Source: Enterobacter chuandaensis (GTDB lineage Bacteria > Pseudomonadota > Gammaproteobacteria > Enterobacterales > Enterobacteriaceae). From it: a stretch of DNA of 64,000 nucleotides. Below are positions 48,738 to 57,556 of the stretch, in pieces. The notes under the pieces were generated by a model. The model worked only from the letters and a program-made list of their open reading frames with translations, had not been told where the DNA came from and did not search any database. The translations under genes were made by a program, and so were the position numbers. Each line of letters starts with the position of its first letter. Position 1 is the first letter of the stretch. The DNA is taken from the NCBI RefSeq assembly GCF_003594915.1, contig NZ_QZCS01000001.1:310001-374000 (forward strand), written 5' to 3'.

Positions 48738-48791
48738 TTTACATCTTGTTACATGATTAACACTTGCTTTAAAATTCGTAAAAGCTAGATT
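48738..48791 (+). promoter_or_regulatory. csgD promoter with OmpR-type site
   Basis: TTTACATCTTGTTACATGAT followed by TAACAC (48738-48763) closely resembles the OmpR-bound region of the E. coli csgD promoter. Next come a -35-like TTGCTT (48764-48769) and a -10-like TAGATT (48786-48791). The predicted start near 48799 gives a leader of about 148 nt, as in E. coli. Confidence 0.72.
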
Positions 48792-48946
48792 GAAATTAGA
48801 TGTACGAAATTGGTTTTATATTTACCTCCCTGCGGAGGTTATGTTCTGATTTTACACACAGCAGTGCAACATCTGTCAGTACTTCTGGCGCCCTCTTCTT
48901 TACGGGAGGGCAGCTGTCAGGTGCCAAAAATAAGTGGGGTTTCATC

Positions 48947-49597
48947 ATGTATAATGAAGTCCATAGTTTACATGGTCATACATTACTGTTGATCACAAAA
49001 CCTTCTCTGCAAGCGACAGCGTTATTACAACATTTAAAGCAATCTTTATCACTGAACGGAAAATTGCATAATATTCAACGTTCTTTTGATGATATTGCGC
49101 CTGGCAGCATCATTCTGTTTGATATGATGGAAGCCGATAAAAAGCTTATCCATTACTGGCAAGATAACTTAAGCAGGAAAAACAATAATATCCGGGTGTT
49201 ATTATTGAATACGCCTGACGAATACCCTTTCAGAGATATTGAAAGCTGGCCGCATATCAATGGCGTGTTCTACGTCACTGAAGAAGAAGTTCGGGTGGTG
49301 GATGGTCTGCAAGGCATACTGCGCGGCGAGTGCTATTTCTCGCAAAAGCTCGCCAGCTACCTCATCACGCACTCCGGAAATTACCGCTATAACAGTTCGG
49401 AATCCGCACTGCTCACGCACCGTGAGAAAGAGATCCTGAACAAACTACGCATTGGTGCTTCAAATATTGAAATCGCCCGTTCGTTATTTATCAGCGAAAA
49501 TACGGTAAAGACGCACCTTTATAACCTTTTCAAGAAGATAGCTGTTAAAAACCGAACTCAGGCTGTTTCATGGGCAAACGATAACCTCAGGCGTTAA
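48947..49597 (+). CDS. csgD: Biofilm master regulator CsgD
   Basis: LuxR/FixJ-type transcription activator of curli and cellulose genes. From ATG 48947 ([18 protein letters not shown]) it has 216 residues, exactly E. coli length; an upstream in-frame start at 48800 falls in the leader. The N-terminal receiver-like domain lacks the full phosphorylation site set, as in E. coli. The C-terminal helix-turn-helix ([43 protein letters not shown]) is intact. It is followed by csgE after 4 nt. Confidence 0.98.
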   Translation: MYNEVHSLHGHTLLLITKPSLQATALLQHLKQSLSLNGKLHNIQRSFDDIAPGSIILFDMMEADKKLIHYWQDNLSRKNNNIRVLLLNTPDEYPFRDIESWPHINGVFYVTEEEVRVVDGLQGILRGECYFSQKLASYLITHSGNYRYNSSESALLTHREKEILNKLRIGASNIEIARSLFISENTVKTHLYNLFKKIAVKNRTQAVSWANDNLRR

Positions 49598-49601
49598 ACA
49601 C

Positions 49602-49991
49602 ATGAAGCGCACGTTGAGTTGGATCGCCGCAGCGAGTTTCCTGCTCGCTGCAGGGAACCTTCAGGCCGTTGAGGTCGAAGTTCCCGGATTGTTAACTGAC
49701 CACACCGTCTCATCGATCGGGCACAGTTTTTATCGGGCCTTCAGCGATAAATGGGACAGTAGCTATACGGGTAATTTAACAATCAACGAGCGGCCCAGTG
49801 CACGTTGGGGAAGCTGGATAACTATAACGACCAATCAGGACGTTATTTATCAGACCTTTTTATTCCCGACGAAAATAGACTTCGATAAAAACGTAGCCTT
49901 AGCACTGGCTCAAACTGAAGACGCTATTAATCGCCTGCAAATAGATAAAGCGCTATTAAGCACCAGCGATTTAGCAAAAGACGAGTTCTAG
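49602..49991 (+). CDS. csgE: Curli secretion specificity factor CsgE
   Basis: Periplasmic protein that caps the CsgG pore and gates CsgA export. It has 129 residues, as in E. coli. The signal peptide ([22 protein letters not shown]) precedes [29 protein letters not shown]. It is second in csgDEFG and probably cotranslated with csgD. Confidence 0.97.
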   Translation: MKRTLSWIAAASFLLAAGNLQAVEVEVPGLLTDHTVSSIGHSFYRAFSDKWDSSYTGNLTINERPSARWGSWITITTNQDVIYQTFLFPTKIDFDKNVALALAQTEDAINRLQIDKALLSTSDLAKDEF

Positions 49992-50014
49992 CGAACCGAT
50001 ATGCGGAGGCTGTC

Positions 50015-50428
50015 ATGCGTATTGCATATGCAGTTGTTTCGATCATGCTTATTGCTCCCCTGAGCTGGGCCGGAAATATGACCTTCCAGTTCCGTAACCC
50101 TAACTTTGGCGGTAACCCCAACAACGGCGCCTTCCTGCTGAATGAGGCCCAGGCGCAAAACTCCTATAAAGATCCGAGTTATAAGGACTTTACCGTTGAT
50201 ACCCCTTCCGCACTGGATAACTTCACCCAGGCCATCCAGTCGCAGATTTTGGGAGGCTTACTGACCAACATTAATACCGGCAAGCCCGGGCGAATGATGA
50301 CCAACGACTTTATTGTCGACATCGCCAACAGGGACGGGCAGCTTCAGTTGAACGTGACCGATCGTAAAACCGGTAAAACCTCCACCATTGAAGTTTCCGG
50401 TCTGCAAAATAATTCAACTGACTTTTAA
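50015..50428 (+). CDS. csgF: Curli assembly factor CsgF
   Basis: Exported factor that binds the outer mouth of CsgG and anchors CsgB. It has 137 residues (E. coli 138). After the signal peptide (to SWA), the mature N-terminus [24 protein letters not shown] is the segment that inserts into CsgG and is almost identical to E. coli. The C-terminus [22 protein letters not shown] is conserved. Confidence 0.97.
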   Translation: MRIAYAVVSIMLIAPLSWAGNMTFQFRNPNFGGNPNNGAFLLNEAQAQNSYKDPSYKDFTVDTPSALDNFTQAIQSQILGGLLTNINTGKPGRMMTNDFIVDIANRDGQLQLNVTDRKTGKTSTIEVSGLQNNSTDF

Positions 50429-50454
50429 ACAATAGCTAAATAAGGACAACGATC

Positions 50455-51288
50455 ATGCAGCGCTTCCTGATATTTGTTGCAGTGTGCTTATTGAGCGGTT
50501 GTTTAACTGCTCCGCCTAAAGAAGCTGCAAAACCCACATTAATGCCGCGGGCCCAGAGTTATCGTGATTTAACCCATTTGCCTTCACCTACGGGCAAGAT
50601 ATTTGTCTCGGTATACAACATTCAGGATGAAACCGGGCAATTTAAGCCTTACCCGGCAAGTAACTTCTCCACCGCGGTGCCGCAAAGCGCCACCGCCATG
50701 CTGGTGACTGCACTTAAAGATTCGCACTGGTTTATTCCGCTGGAACGCCAGGGATTGCAAAACCTGTTAAATGAACGAAAAATTATTCGTGCCGCGCAGG
50801 AGAATGGCACCGTCGCGGACAATAACCGCACGCCTCTGCAGTCTCTGGCGGCGGCAAACGTGATGATTGAAGGGTCGATTATCGGCTACGAGAGCAACGT
50901 GAAATCGGGCGGCGTGGGGGCTCGCTACTTCGGTATCGGCGCAGATACCCAATACCAGCTCGACCAAATTGCGGTTAACCTGCGCGTCGTTAACGTTAGC
51001 ACCGGTGAAGTGCTCTCTTCGGTCAACACCAGCAAAACGATATTGTCTTATGAAGTTCAGGCCGGGGTATTCCGCTTCATCGATTACCAGCGCCTGCTGG
51101 AGGGTGAAATTGGTTACACCTCTAATGAACCGGTCATGATGTGTCTGATGTCAGCCATCGAAACCGGCGTGATCTTCTTAATCAACGATGGAATCGAGCG
51201 CGGACTGTGGGATCTGCAAAACAAAGCAGACGTGCAGAACCCGATCCTGGTGAAATACCGTGATATGTCGGTGCCTCCGGAATCCTGA
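50455..51288 (+). CDS. csgG: Curli secretion channel CsgG
   Basis: Outer-membrane lipoprotein forming the nonameric pore for CsgA and CsgB. It has 277 residues, exactly E. coli length. The lipobox LLSGCL gives the acylated cysteine at residue 16. Constriction residues lie in VYNIQDETGQFKPYPASNFSTAVPQ, matching the tyrosine-asparagine-phenylalanine ring of E. coli. It is the last gene of csgDEFG, followed by a terminator. Confidence 0.98.
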   Translation: MQRFLIFVAVCLLSGCLTAPPKEAAKPTLMPRAQSYRDLTHLPSPTGKIFVSVYNIQDETGQFKPYPASNFSTAVPQSATAMLVTALKDSHWFIPLERQGLQNLLNERKIIRAAQENGTVADNNRTPLQSLAAANVMIEGSIIGYESNVKSGGVGARYFGIGADTQYQLDQIAVNLRVVNVSTGEVLSSVNTSKTILSYEVQAGVFRFIDYQRLLEGEIGYTSNEPVMMCLMSAIETGVIFLINDGIERGLWDLQNKADVQNPILVKYRDMSVPPES

Positions 51289-51300
51289 CAGGAAGCGCAT

Positions 51301-51333
51301 AAAAAAGGCGAGATGATTATCTCGCCTTTTTTT
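51301..51333. terminator. csgDEFG terminator, bidirectional
   Basis: AGGCGAGA (51306-51313), loop TGATTA and TCTCGCCT (51320-51327) with T residues after and A residues before. It lies between convergent csgG and ycdZ and can serve both. Confidence 0.93.
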
Positions 51334-51814
51334 ATTCACTCACCGCGGTGATGTTTTGCGTTTTTTCTCGTCGCGCCGCCAGCCAAAGACCGCTGTTCTT
51401 CATCGCATAGCCAAACAGCAAGCCCAGCGCCAGGGAAGGAACCACCAGCTTCCAGTCCCCCTGCCCGGCAAAGGTCGCGCAGGCTCCCATAAAGGTACCC
51501 GGTACAAACGACAGCAGAAGATGCTTCGCCTGGATGCACATCAGGAAGGCGACGACACCCGTCATGACGTACCCCAGTATCTCAAGATGCGGCGCCAGCG
51601 CGCTGCTCTTCATGATAACCAGCGCCCAGATAACGCCGCTCATCAGGGTGCACCCCGAGATAAAGAGTCCTTTCAGCCCGCCCTGCGGGCAGGCGAAATA
51701 GGCCGTGCAGCCCAGAAAGCCAGCCCAGCTTAACAAACCGAGAGACACCGCCACCCATCCCCAAATGCCGGAGAGAATGCCCGTCGTAATCGCAATACAA
51801 AGTAATATGTTCAT
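51332..51814 (-). CDS. ycdZ: DUF1097 inner-membrane protein YcdZ
   Basis: 160-residue membrane protein with about five hydrophobic segments; E. coli YcdZ has 163. ATG 51814 (MNILLCIAITTGILSGIWGWVAVSLGLLSWAGFLGCTAYFACPQGG) matches the E. coli start; a longer reading to 51862 adds unrelated residues. Function is unknown. Convergent with csgG and separate from ycdY. Confidence 0.93.
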   Translation of the reverse strand: MNILLCIAITTGILSGIWGWVAVSLGLLSWAGFLGCTAYFACPQGGLKGLFISGCTLMSGVIWALVIMKSSALAPHLEILGYVMTGVVAFLMCIQAKHLLLSFVPGTFMGACATFAGQGDWKLVVPSLALGLLFGYAMKNSGLWLAARREKTQNITAVSE

Positions 51815-51910
51815 GGCGCGCATCTTAGCAGAAGCGCGCCATGGAAATGAGATCAGAAGCACATTACGTGCAAGTTGAAATGTATCGTTGCAGATTTTTT
51901 GTGACTTAAA

Positions 51911-52465
51911 TCACTCTTCGTTCTCTTCTTCCAACTCGTCCCACATTGCTGCGATGGCGTCACGCGTCAGCGGGGCCAGCGTTCGCCAGAACGGAGAGGT
52001 GGCGTGCGCTTCAACTTTGCCAAGGAAGGTTCCCACCCACGGCAGCAGGTACGTCTCGAAGAGAGTCTCGATGGCTTCATTTTCATCGTCACCAGCGTTG
52101 TCTTCGATCCAGGACGCGGCCAGCAGCAGCGTACCGATATGATCGGCTGGGGTATCGCTCAGCGGCATCCCACGCGCGGAGAGGAATGCACGCACTTCCG
52201 CTTCGGTTGCCCCTTCCTGCCAGGCAGAACGATACGGCGATACGCGGCACTCTTCCCCCACGAACAGCGCGTTATAATCCGTTGAGATCTGCTGCATATC
52301 GCAGCTTTTCTGCAGGCGTTCCAGTAACTCATCCTGTTCCAGCGGCCAGTTCTGCGCCAGCTTACCTTCGCGAATCAGCGTAAACAGCGGAACCAGCAGC
52401 GGGTCCTGCGGCTGGCGGTAGTATAAAGAACCCAGCACGCGGCAAAGGATGGAGAATTCATTCAT
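51911..52465 (-). CDS. ycdY: TorD-like chaperone YcdY
   Basis: 184-residue member of the TorD/DmsD redox-enzyme chaperone family (E. coli length). In E. coli it is reported to activate the neighbouring zinc phosphatase YcdX and affect swarming. The sequence is helical, rich in Leu and Glu, with the conserved HIGTLLLAASWIEDNAGDDENEAIETLFETYLLPWV block. It follows ycdX by 20 nt, consistent with a pair. Confidence 0.95.
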   Translation of the reverse strand: MNEFSILCRVLGSLYYRQPQDPLLVPLFTLIREGKLAQNWPLEQDELLERLQKSCDMQQISTDYNALFVGEECRVSPYRSAWQEGATEAEVRAFLSARGMPLSDTPADHIGTLLLAASWIEDNAGDDENEAIETLFETYLLPWVGTFLGKVEAHATSPFWRTLAPLTRDAIAAMWDELEEENEE

Positions 52466-52485
52466 TGTTTTATTCCGTTATTCAA

Positions 52486-53223
52486 TTAAAGATCGGCAAA
52501 TTCATCAATCGGCGTCATGCCGCGCGATTCAAGGAAGTCGAGCATACGACGCGGCGTGACGTTCAGGATCTGCGCTTCGGGGAAATCGACGTCCTGCAGT
52601 ATTTTCAGGCACTCGCTAAAATCCCCCAGCGTGAAGGCCGTGTGCGAATCCGAGCCCAGCGCCACCATACCACCGGCATCCCGCACGGCGGCAGCGACTT
52701 CACGACAGTTGGCTTCACTGCCTTTACGCGAGTGCACGAACGAGGAGTTATTAATCTCCAGCGCCACGCGGTGTTTCGCCGCGGCCTGCGCTACGGCCTG
52801 AATATCAATCGGGTACTTCGGGTTGCCCGGGTGGCTGATGATGTGCACGTTGCCGCTGGCAATAGTGGCAATCATCGCCGCGGTATTGGTCTCTTTATCC
52901 TGCGGCGGGAAAACCGGCTCATGGAAACCGGCGAGGATCAGATCTAACGAGGTCAGCATCGGGCCGGTGCAGTCGATTTCACCGTCGGTATTTTTGATGT
53001 TCGCCTCAATGCCGCGCAGTATCCCAATGCCGTCCACCAGACGTGGCCAGATACGCATATTCACAAAATGCCAGTAGTGCGGCGCATCCGCCATATCCGG
53101 ACCGTGATCGGTGATCGCGAACAGCTTGATGCCCTTAAGCTTCGCCTGGGCGATATAATCATGGAGGTTGCTATACGCGTGGGTGCTGGCGACGGTGTGC
53201 ATATGCAGGTCAACGGGATACAT
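52486..53223 (-). CDS. ycdX: PHP-domain zinc phosphatase YcdX
   Basis: 245-residue metal-dependent phosphatase of the PHP family, with E. coli length. Metal-binding motifs are [10 protein letters not shown] (residues 4-13), TDHGPDM and the histidines in [12 protein letters not shown] and [12 protein letters not shown]. It probably forms the trinuclear zinc site known from E. coli YcdX. Transcribed ahead of its chaperone ycdY. Confidence 0.96.
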   Translation of the reverse strand: MYPVDLHMHTVASTHAYSNLHDYIAQAKLKGIKLFAITDHGPDMADAPHYWHFVNMRIWPRLVDGIGILRGIEANIKNTDGEIDCTGPMLTSLDLILAGFHEPVFPPQDKETNTAAMIATIASGNVHIISHPGNPKYPIDIQAVAQAAAKHRVALEINNSSFVHSRKGSEANCREVAAAVRDAGGMVALGSDSHTAFTLGDFSECLKILQDVDFPEAQILNVTPRRMLDFLESRGMTPIDEFADL

Positions 53224-53280
53224 CTTTCTCTCCTCTGCGTTTTTTCCAAAGGATAGCAGTTATCAGCGGCGAATATTAGC

Positions 53281-53302
53281 AAAAACCCGGCGAACGCCGG
53301 GT
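53281..53302 (-). terminator. ghrA terminator
   Basis: ACCCGGC (53285-53291), loop GAAC and GCCGGGT (53296-53302), with T residues on the minus strand (A run 53281-53285). It lies 6 nt after the ghrA stop and isolates ghrA from ycdX. Confidence 0.85.
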
Positions 53303-53307
53303 TTCTC

Positions 53308-54246
53308 TCAGTAGCCGCGCTGTCGGTCGACCTGTCCGGTGACCGGGTTACCCTTCTCAAGTTCGCCAATGGTGTGGGAGATGTAAGCCACGGCCTCAGC
53401 CGGTCGCGTCACGGCGGCCACGTGCGGTGTCATGGCCACGCGCGGGTGTCGCCACAGCGGGCTTTCCTCCGGCAGCGGCTCACGGCTGTAGACATCCAGC
53501 ATGGCCCCTTTTAGCTTGCCGCTGTCCAGCGCCTTCAGCAGATCGGCTTCAACCAGATGCACGCCGCGCGCCAGGTTCATCAGGTAGCTCTGATCGTCCA
53601 GCTGGTTGAGCAGTCCTTCATTGATAATACCCACCGTTTCCGCCGTGTTTGGCAGCAGGTTGATCAGCACACGTGTGCCGTTCAGAAAGGCCGGAAGCTC
53701 ATCCGTTCCGGCAAAGCTCTCTACGCCAGGATAATCTTTGCGGCTGCGGCTCCAGCAGCGCAGCGGGAAGCACCACGGCGCGAGCGCTTCTGCCACTTTC
53801 GAACCCAGCACGCCCGCGCCGAGGATACCAACGGTAAACGCTTCGCGGGGATATTCTGGCAGCGGCTCCCAGTGAGATTGCTGTTTAAACGCCTGATAGT
53901 CATCAAAGCGGCGGAACCAGTGCAGAACCTGGCTGACGGCATATTCCTGCATTTGCTGGCCCATACCGGTATCTTCGAGGCGGAACAGGGGAATATCTTC
54001 CGGCAGCATTTCGGGGTGTGCTTTCAGCTTGCTCAGAATGGAATCCACGCCGGCTCCGAGCGCGAACACGGCCTTCAGCTTACGGCCCTGGAGCATTTCT
54101 ACCGGCGGATGCCAGACCAGCGCGTAGTCAGCATGTTCGTTATCGCCCCGCTTCCACTCACGAACGCGAGCGCCCGGCAGAGCCGCAGAAAGTGCTTTAA
54201 TCCAGTAAGCCGTATCAAAAGTGGGGTGATAGAAGAGTATATCCAT
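53308..54246 (-). CDS. ghrA: Glyoxylate/hydroxypyruvate reductase A
   Basis: NADPH-dependent 2-hydroxyacid dehydrogenase reducing glyoxylate and hydroxypyruvate. From ATG 54246 ([15 protein letters not shown]) it has 312 residues, exactly E. coli length, with AGGA six bases upstream; TTG 54252 is rejected. The cofactor motif [12 protein letters not shown], the catalytic arginine in LARGVHLVE and the histidine in [13 protein letters not shown] are present. Next to tRNA-Ser, as in E. coli. Confidence 0.97.
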   Translation of the reverse strand: MDILFYHPTFDTAYWIKALSAALPGARVREWKRGDNEHADYALVWHPPVEMLQGRKLKAVFALGAGVDSILSKLKAHPEMLPEDIPLFRLEDTGMGQQMQEYAVSQVLHWFRRFDDYQAFKQQSHWEPLPEYPREAFTVGILGAGVLGSKVAEALAPWCFPLRCWSRSRKDYPGVESFAGTDELPAFLNGTRVLINLLPNTAETVGIINEGLLNQLDDQSYLMNLARGVHLVEADLLKALDSGKLKGAMLDVYSREPLPEESPLWRHPRVAMTPHVAAVTRPAEAVAYISHTIGELEKGNPVTGQVDRQRGY

Positions 54247-54415
54247 AGTCAATCCTGCCTTTTCTTGCGCTGTTTTGTTTTCATTTTCAACCGGATTGCC
54301 AGCATAACAAATTTCTCAGGAAGCCGTGCTGCTGATAAAAGAGGCGCTTTTCGCACATTTCGGAATCATGTTGCCTGAAGTTTGTCTAAACGCGCTAAAT
54401 TACTGAAAAAGTGGG

Positions 54416-54444
54416 TTGACGGCAGTTCGGCTTTTCCTTACATT
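54416..54444 (+). promoter_or_regulatory. Promoter of tRNA-Ser copy 1
   Basis: TTGACG (54416-54421), 17-nt spacer and TACATT (54439-54444), followed by the G/C-rich discriminator AGCGCCCG. This architecture is typical of stringently controlled stable-RNA genes. Confidence 0.82.
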
Positions 54445-54478
54445 AGCGCCCGTCCCGACAACAACGGGATGACAATAT

Positions 54479-54566
54479 GGTGAGGTGTCCGAGTGGCTGA
54501 AGGAGCACGCCTGGAAAGTGTGTATACGGCAACGTATCGGGGGTTCGAATCCCCCCCTCACCGCCA
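54479..54566 (+). tRNA. serX: tRNA-Ser(GGA), copy 1
   Basis: 88-nt class II tRNA with a long variable arm and encoded CCA. The 5' GGTGAGG pairs with CCTCACC before GCCA. The anticodon GGA is at 54513-54515 and the T-arm reads GGGGGTTCGAATCCCCC. It lies beside ghrA, the location of serX in E. coli. It is identical to the copy at 57410. Confidence 0.97.
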
Positions 54567-54579
54567 TATTCAAGTTGAG

Positions 54580-54608
54580 AGCTCGTACGAAAGTACGGGC
54601 TTTTTTCT
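54580..54608 (+). terminator. Terminator after tRNA-Ser copy 1
   Basis: AGCTCGTAC (54580-54588), GAAA loop and GTACGGGCT (54593-54601, one G-T pair) followed by T residues. Nearly the same sequence recurs at 57690-57720. Confidence 0.9.
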
Positions 54609-54660
54609 TTTATATTCTCCGTAAGGGGGGATTCGAACTTTGCAGCCTCTGCGGTAAATG

Positions 54661-54692
54661 TGTCGGGTGGCGCTGCGCTTACCCGACCTACA
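54661..54692. repeat. REP-type palindrome
   Basis: TCGGGT (54663-54668) and ACCCGA (54681-54686) flank a GGCGCTGCGCTT centre, a variant of the REP elements at 6668 and 26827. It lies just beyond the end of the LysR gene. Confidence 0.75.
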
Positions 54693-54698
54693 AAGAAT

Positions 54699-55604
54699 TT
54701 ACTCCTCCACCATCCGCGCATATTCTTCGGTAAGAAAATCCACCAGCGTTCTGACGGACGGCAGCAAACCTCGCCTGGAGGGATAAACAGCGTGAATCAC
54801 TTCCCGTCGGGGTTCCCATGCGTCCAGCACCCGTACCAGTTCCCCTGATGCCAGCTGATCCTTGACCATTAAAATCGGCAGCTGCACCACGCCCACCCCC
54901 GCCATCGCCGCTTCACGCAGCGCCAGCATGTCGGTGGTAATAAAGCGCGGCGCGTAATGAATCGCGGCTTTCGCCCCCTCAGGCCCGCTCAGCTCCCATC
55001 TGTGCAGTTGCTTTCCCACCCCCATGCTCAAACCCGGCCATTCACTCAGTTCAGAGGGCACGGCAGGGTTGCCCATCCGCTCAATCAGCGCAGGGCTCGC
55101 CACAAGACAGTGCCCTCTGTCTGCCAGCACCCTTAACACCAGATCGCTGTCGTCAAACGGACGTGGACGCACGCGGATCGCCACGTCGATGCCCTCACCC
55201 ACCAGATCAACCCGCCGGTTGGTGGCTTCAAGCTGAAGATTGATCCCCGGATAGCGCGCCATAAACCGCGCCAGCATGGGCCCAACGTGCACGTGCAGCA
55301 AGGTGACGGGACAGGTGATCCTGACCACGCCGCGCGGCTCAGCCTGCAACGCCGCCACTGCCTCTTCCGCCGCCTCGGCCTCTACCAGCATCGCCTTGCA
55401 GTGCTGATAGAAGGTCTGCCCCACCTCCGTCACCGTAAACTGCCGGGTGGTACGCTGGATCAACCGCACGCCAAGGCGCTCTTCCAGCTGGGCAATCCGG
55501 CGGCTCAGTTTTGACTTAGGCTGATCGAGCGCCCGTCCTGCCGCCGCAAACCCGCCATGGTCCACCACCTTCACAAACCACGCGAAATCATTGAGATCCT
55601 GCAT
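54699..55604 (-). CDS. LysR-family transcriptional regulator
   Basis: 301-residue regulator. The N-terminal helix-turn-helix contains DLNDFAWFVKVVDHGGFAAAGRALDQPKSKLSRRIAQLEERLGVRLIQRTTR, of the AaeR/DhcR-like LysR subgroup. The effector domain covers about residues 90-295. It is divergent from the pirin gene, 109 nt apart, so it probably controls the pirin-hydrolase pair. This three-gene cassette lies between two identical tRNA-Ser genes. The inducer is unknown. Confidence 0.93.
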   Translation of the reverse strand: MQDLNDFAWFVKVVDHGGFAAAGRALDQPKSKLSRRIAQLEERLGVRLIQRTTRQFTVTEVGQTFYQHCKAMLVEAEAAEEAVAALQAEPRGVVRITCPVTLLHVHVGPMLARFMARYPGINLQLEATNRRVDLVGEGIDVAIRVRPRPFDDSDLVLRVLADRGHCLVASPALIERMGNPAVPSELSEWPGLSMGVGKQLHRWELSGPEGAKAAIHYAPRFITTDMLALREAAMAGVGVVQLPILMVKDQLASGELVRVLDAWEPRREVIHAVYPSRRGLLPSVRTLVDFLTEEYARMVEE

Positions 55605-55713
55605 ACGCCCTCATCGTTCCATTTTCAGAACAGTGAATGTCATTTTCACTATCTACCGGGATATTAACTCTGAATATAAGCTAATTACATCAACAGAACA
55701 TCAGGAGTTAATC

Positions 55714-56574
55714 ATGAAAAACGTAACAGGCGTTTATACCGCACCTCGTCCGCACTGGGTCGGTGACGGTTTTCCGGTTCGTTCGATGTTTTCGTACCAG
55801 ACGCACGGCGAGCCGCTGAGCCCGTTTCTGCTGCTGGACTATGCCGGGCCGTACACCTTCCCGGCGGACGGCGCGAAACGCGGCGTGGGCGAGCATCCTC
55901 ATCGCGGCTTTGAAACGGTCACTATCGTCTACTCCGGCGAAGTGGAGCATCGCGACTCCACCGGCAGAGGCGGCGTCATCGGCCCCGGCGATGTCCAGTG
56001 GATGACCGCGGGCGCGGGCATCCTGCACGAGGAGTTTCACTCCAGCGCCTTCGCACAGAAAGGCGGCGAACTGAAAATGATGCAGCTGTGGGTCAACCTG
56101 CCCGCCAGGGACAAAATGGCGACGCCCGGTTACCAGAGCATCACCAAAGCCGATATCCCGGTGGTCACGCTGCCGGATAACAGCGGCACGCTGCGGGTCA
56201 TCGCTGGCCGTTTTGAGGATGTGACGGGCCCGGCCCATACCTTCTCACCGCTGAACGTGTGGGATCTGTCGCTGCACCAGGGCAGCCATCTGACGCTGAA
56301 TCAGCCCGAAGGCTGGAGCACGGCGCTGGTAGTACTTGAGGGCAGCGTTACGGTCAACGGCAGCACGCCAGCGGGTGAAGCGCAGCTGGTCGTGCTGAGT
56401 CAGAGCGGCGACAGGCTGCATCTGGAAGCGAACAGCGACGCGAAAGTGCTGCTGATGGCCGGTGAGCCGCTGAATGAACCCATTGTGGGCTACGGCCCGT
56501 TTGTGATGAACAGTAAAACCGAGATCGCCGAGGCTATTCGCTATTTCAACTCCGGCCGCTTTGGCCAGATCTAA
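55714..56574 (+). CDS. Pirin family protein
   Basis: 286-residue bicupin of the pirin family, whose E. coli relative YhhW degrades quercetin. ATG 55714 has CAGGAG six bases upstream. The N-terminal cupin has the metal histidines in EHPHRGFETVT and HEEFHSS near GPGDVQWMTAGAGILHEE, matching the pirin signature. The C-terminal cupin is poorer in metal ligands, as usual. It is followed by the isochorismatase-like gene after 20 nt and was probably cotranscribed with it. Confidence 0.93.
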   Translation: MKNVTGVYTAPRPHWVGDGFPVRSMFSYQTHGEPLSPFLLLDYAGPYTFPADGAKRGVGEHPHRGFETVTIVYSGEVEHRDSTGRGGVIGPGDVQWMTAGAGILHEEFHSSAFAQKGGELKMMQLWVNLPARDKMATPGYQSITKADIPVVTLPDNSGTLRVIAGRFEDVTGPAHTFSPLNVWDLSLHQGSHLTLNQPEGWSTALVVLEGSVTVNGSTPAGEAQLVVLSQSGDRLHLEANSDAKVLLMAGEPLNEPIVGYGPFVMNSKTEIAEAIRYFNSGRFGQI

Positions 56575-56594
56575 ACGTAATAAAGGAGCGCAAT

Positions 56595-57272
56595 ATGTCT
56601 ACCCCTGCAAACTTCAACGGTGCACGTCCCGTCATTGACGTAAATGATGCTGTCATGCTGCTTATCGACCACCAGAGCGGGCTGTTCCAGACCGTCGGCG
56701 ACATGCCCATGCCGGAGCTGCGCGCCCGTGCGGCGGCGCTGGCAAAGATCGCCACGCTGGCGAAGATCCCGGTGATCACCACCGCCTCCGTTCCACAGGG
56801 ACCGAACGGCCCGCTTATCCCGGAGATCCACGCCAACGCACCGCATGCGCAGTATGTGGCCCGCAAAGGTGAAATCAACGCCTGGGATAACCCGGAATTC
56901 GTGGCGGCGGTGAAAGCCACGGGCCGTAAAACGCTGATTATCGCGGGCACGATCACCAGCGTCTGCATGGCCTTCCCGTCCATCAGCGCGGTGGCGGACG
57001 GGTATAAAGTGTTTGCGGTGATTGATGCTTCCGGCACCTACAGCAAAATGGCGCAGGAGATCACCCTGGCGCGCGTGGTTCAGGCCGGTGTGGTACCGAT
57101 GGATACCGCTGCGGTGGCCTCTGAGATCCAGCGAACCTGGAACCGTGAAGATGCGGGTGAATGGGCTGAGGTATACACCCACATCTTCCCGGCTTACCAG
57201 CTGCTGATCGAAAGCTACGGCAAAGCGCAGGAAGTGGTGAAAAACAGCGAAGTGCTCGATTCACAGCGTTAA
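56595..57272 (+). CDS. Isochorismatase-family cysteine hydrolase (YcaC-like)
   Basis: 225-residue hydrolase with an alpha/beta isochorismatase fold. The catalytic triad is visible: D25 in LLIDHQSGLF, K91 in ARKGEINAW and C124 in TSVCMAFPS. Overall layout resembles E. coli YcaC, whose substrate is unknown. AAGGAG precedes the ATG. It follows the pirin gene closely. A joint role, such as handling a ring compound sensed by the LysR regulator, is inference only. Confidence 0.9.
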   Translation: MSTPANFNGARPVIDVNDAVMLLIDHQSGLFQTVGDMPMPELRARAAALAKIATLAKIPVITTASVPQGPNGPLIPEIHANAPHAQYVARKGEINAWDNPEFVAAVKATGRKTLIIAGTITSVCMAFPSISAVADGYKVFAVIDASGTYSKMAQEITLARVVQAGVVPMDTAAVASEIQRTWNREDAGEWAEVYTHIFPAYQLLIESYGKAQEVVKNSEVLDSQR

Positions 57273-57337
57273 TCCTCCGCTGTGCGGCATAAGCTGATTA
57301 AGGCTTAACCGAACAAGCACGAATGCAGAAAATCTGC

Positions 57338-57366
57338 TTGACCGCTTTCGCGCAACTCCCTATAGT
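57338..57366 (+). promoter_or_regulatory. Promoter of tRNA-Ser copy 2
   Basis: TTGACC (57338-57343), 17-nt spacer and TATAGT (57361-57366) followed by the G/C-rich AGCGCCCC. Same architecture as copy 1 but different flanking sequence, so it is an independent, stronger-looking promoter. Confidence 0.85.
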
Positions 57367-57409
57367 AGCGCCCCGTTGCCCCCCAAGCGGTCAGGCAGCA
57401 AAACAATAT

Positions 57410-57497
57410 GGTGAGGTGTCCGAGTGGCTGAAGGAGCACGCCTGGAAAGTGTGTATACGGCAACGTATCGGGGGTTCGAATCCCCCCCTCACCGCCA
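57410..57497 (+). tRNA. tRNA-Ser(GGA), copy 2
   Basis: 88 nt, base-for-base the same as the copy at 54479. The anticodon GGA is at 57444-57446 and CCA is encoded. It has its own promoter and a different downstream terminator (hairpin GAGCTCGCATGAAAATGCGGGC, then T residues to about 57538). Between the copies lies the LysR-pirin-hydrolase cassette. Confidence 0.97.
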
Positions 57498-57507
57498 TAT
57501 TTAAAGA

Positions 57508-57538
57508 AGAGCTCGCATGAAAATGCGGGCTTTTTTTT
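57508..57538 (+). terminator. Terminator after tRNA-Ser copy 2
   Basis: AGCTCGCAT and ATGCGGGCT flank a short GAAA loop, followed by eight T residues. It is related to, but distinct from, the hairpin after copy 1. Confidence 0.88.
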
Positions 57539-57556
57539 CGCATGTTGCACGCCTGT

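Larger units (their letters stand above)
48193..48946. promoter_or_regulatory. csgB-csgD divergent control region
   Basis: A 754-nt A/T-rich gap without a convincing gene, about the size of the E. coli csgB-csgD gap. It holds the csgB promoter with a CsgD box (48309-48319), the csgD promoter and OmpR region (48738-48791), and the long csgD leader (about 48799-48946). The E. coli leader is a target of small RNAs such as OmrA/B and McaS. The block CACACAGCAGTGCAACATCT (48854-48873) is conserved with E. coli. A 73-codon open frame at 48344-48565 is not credible. Confidence 0.85.
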
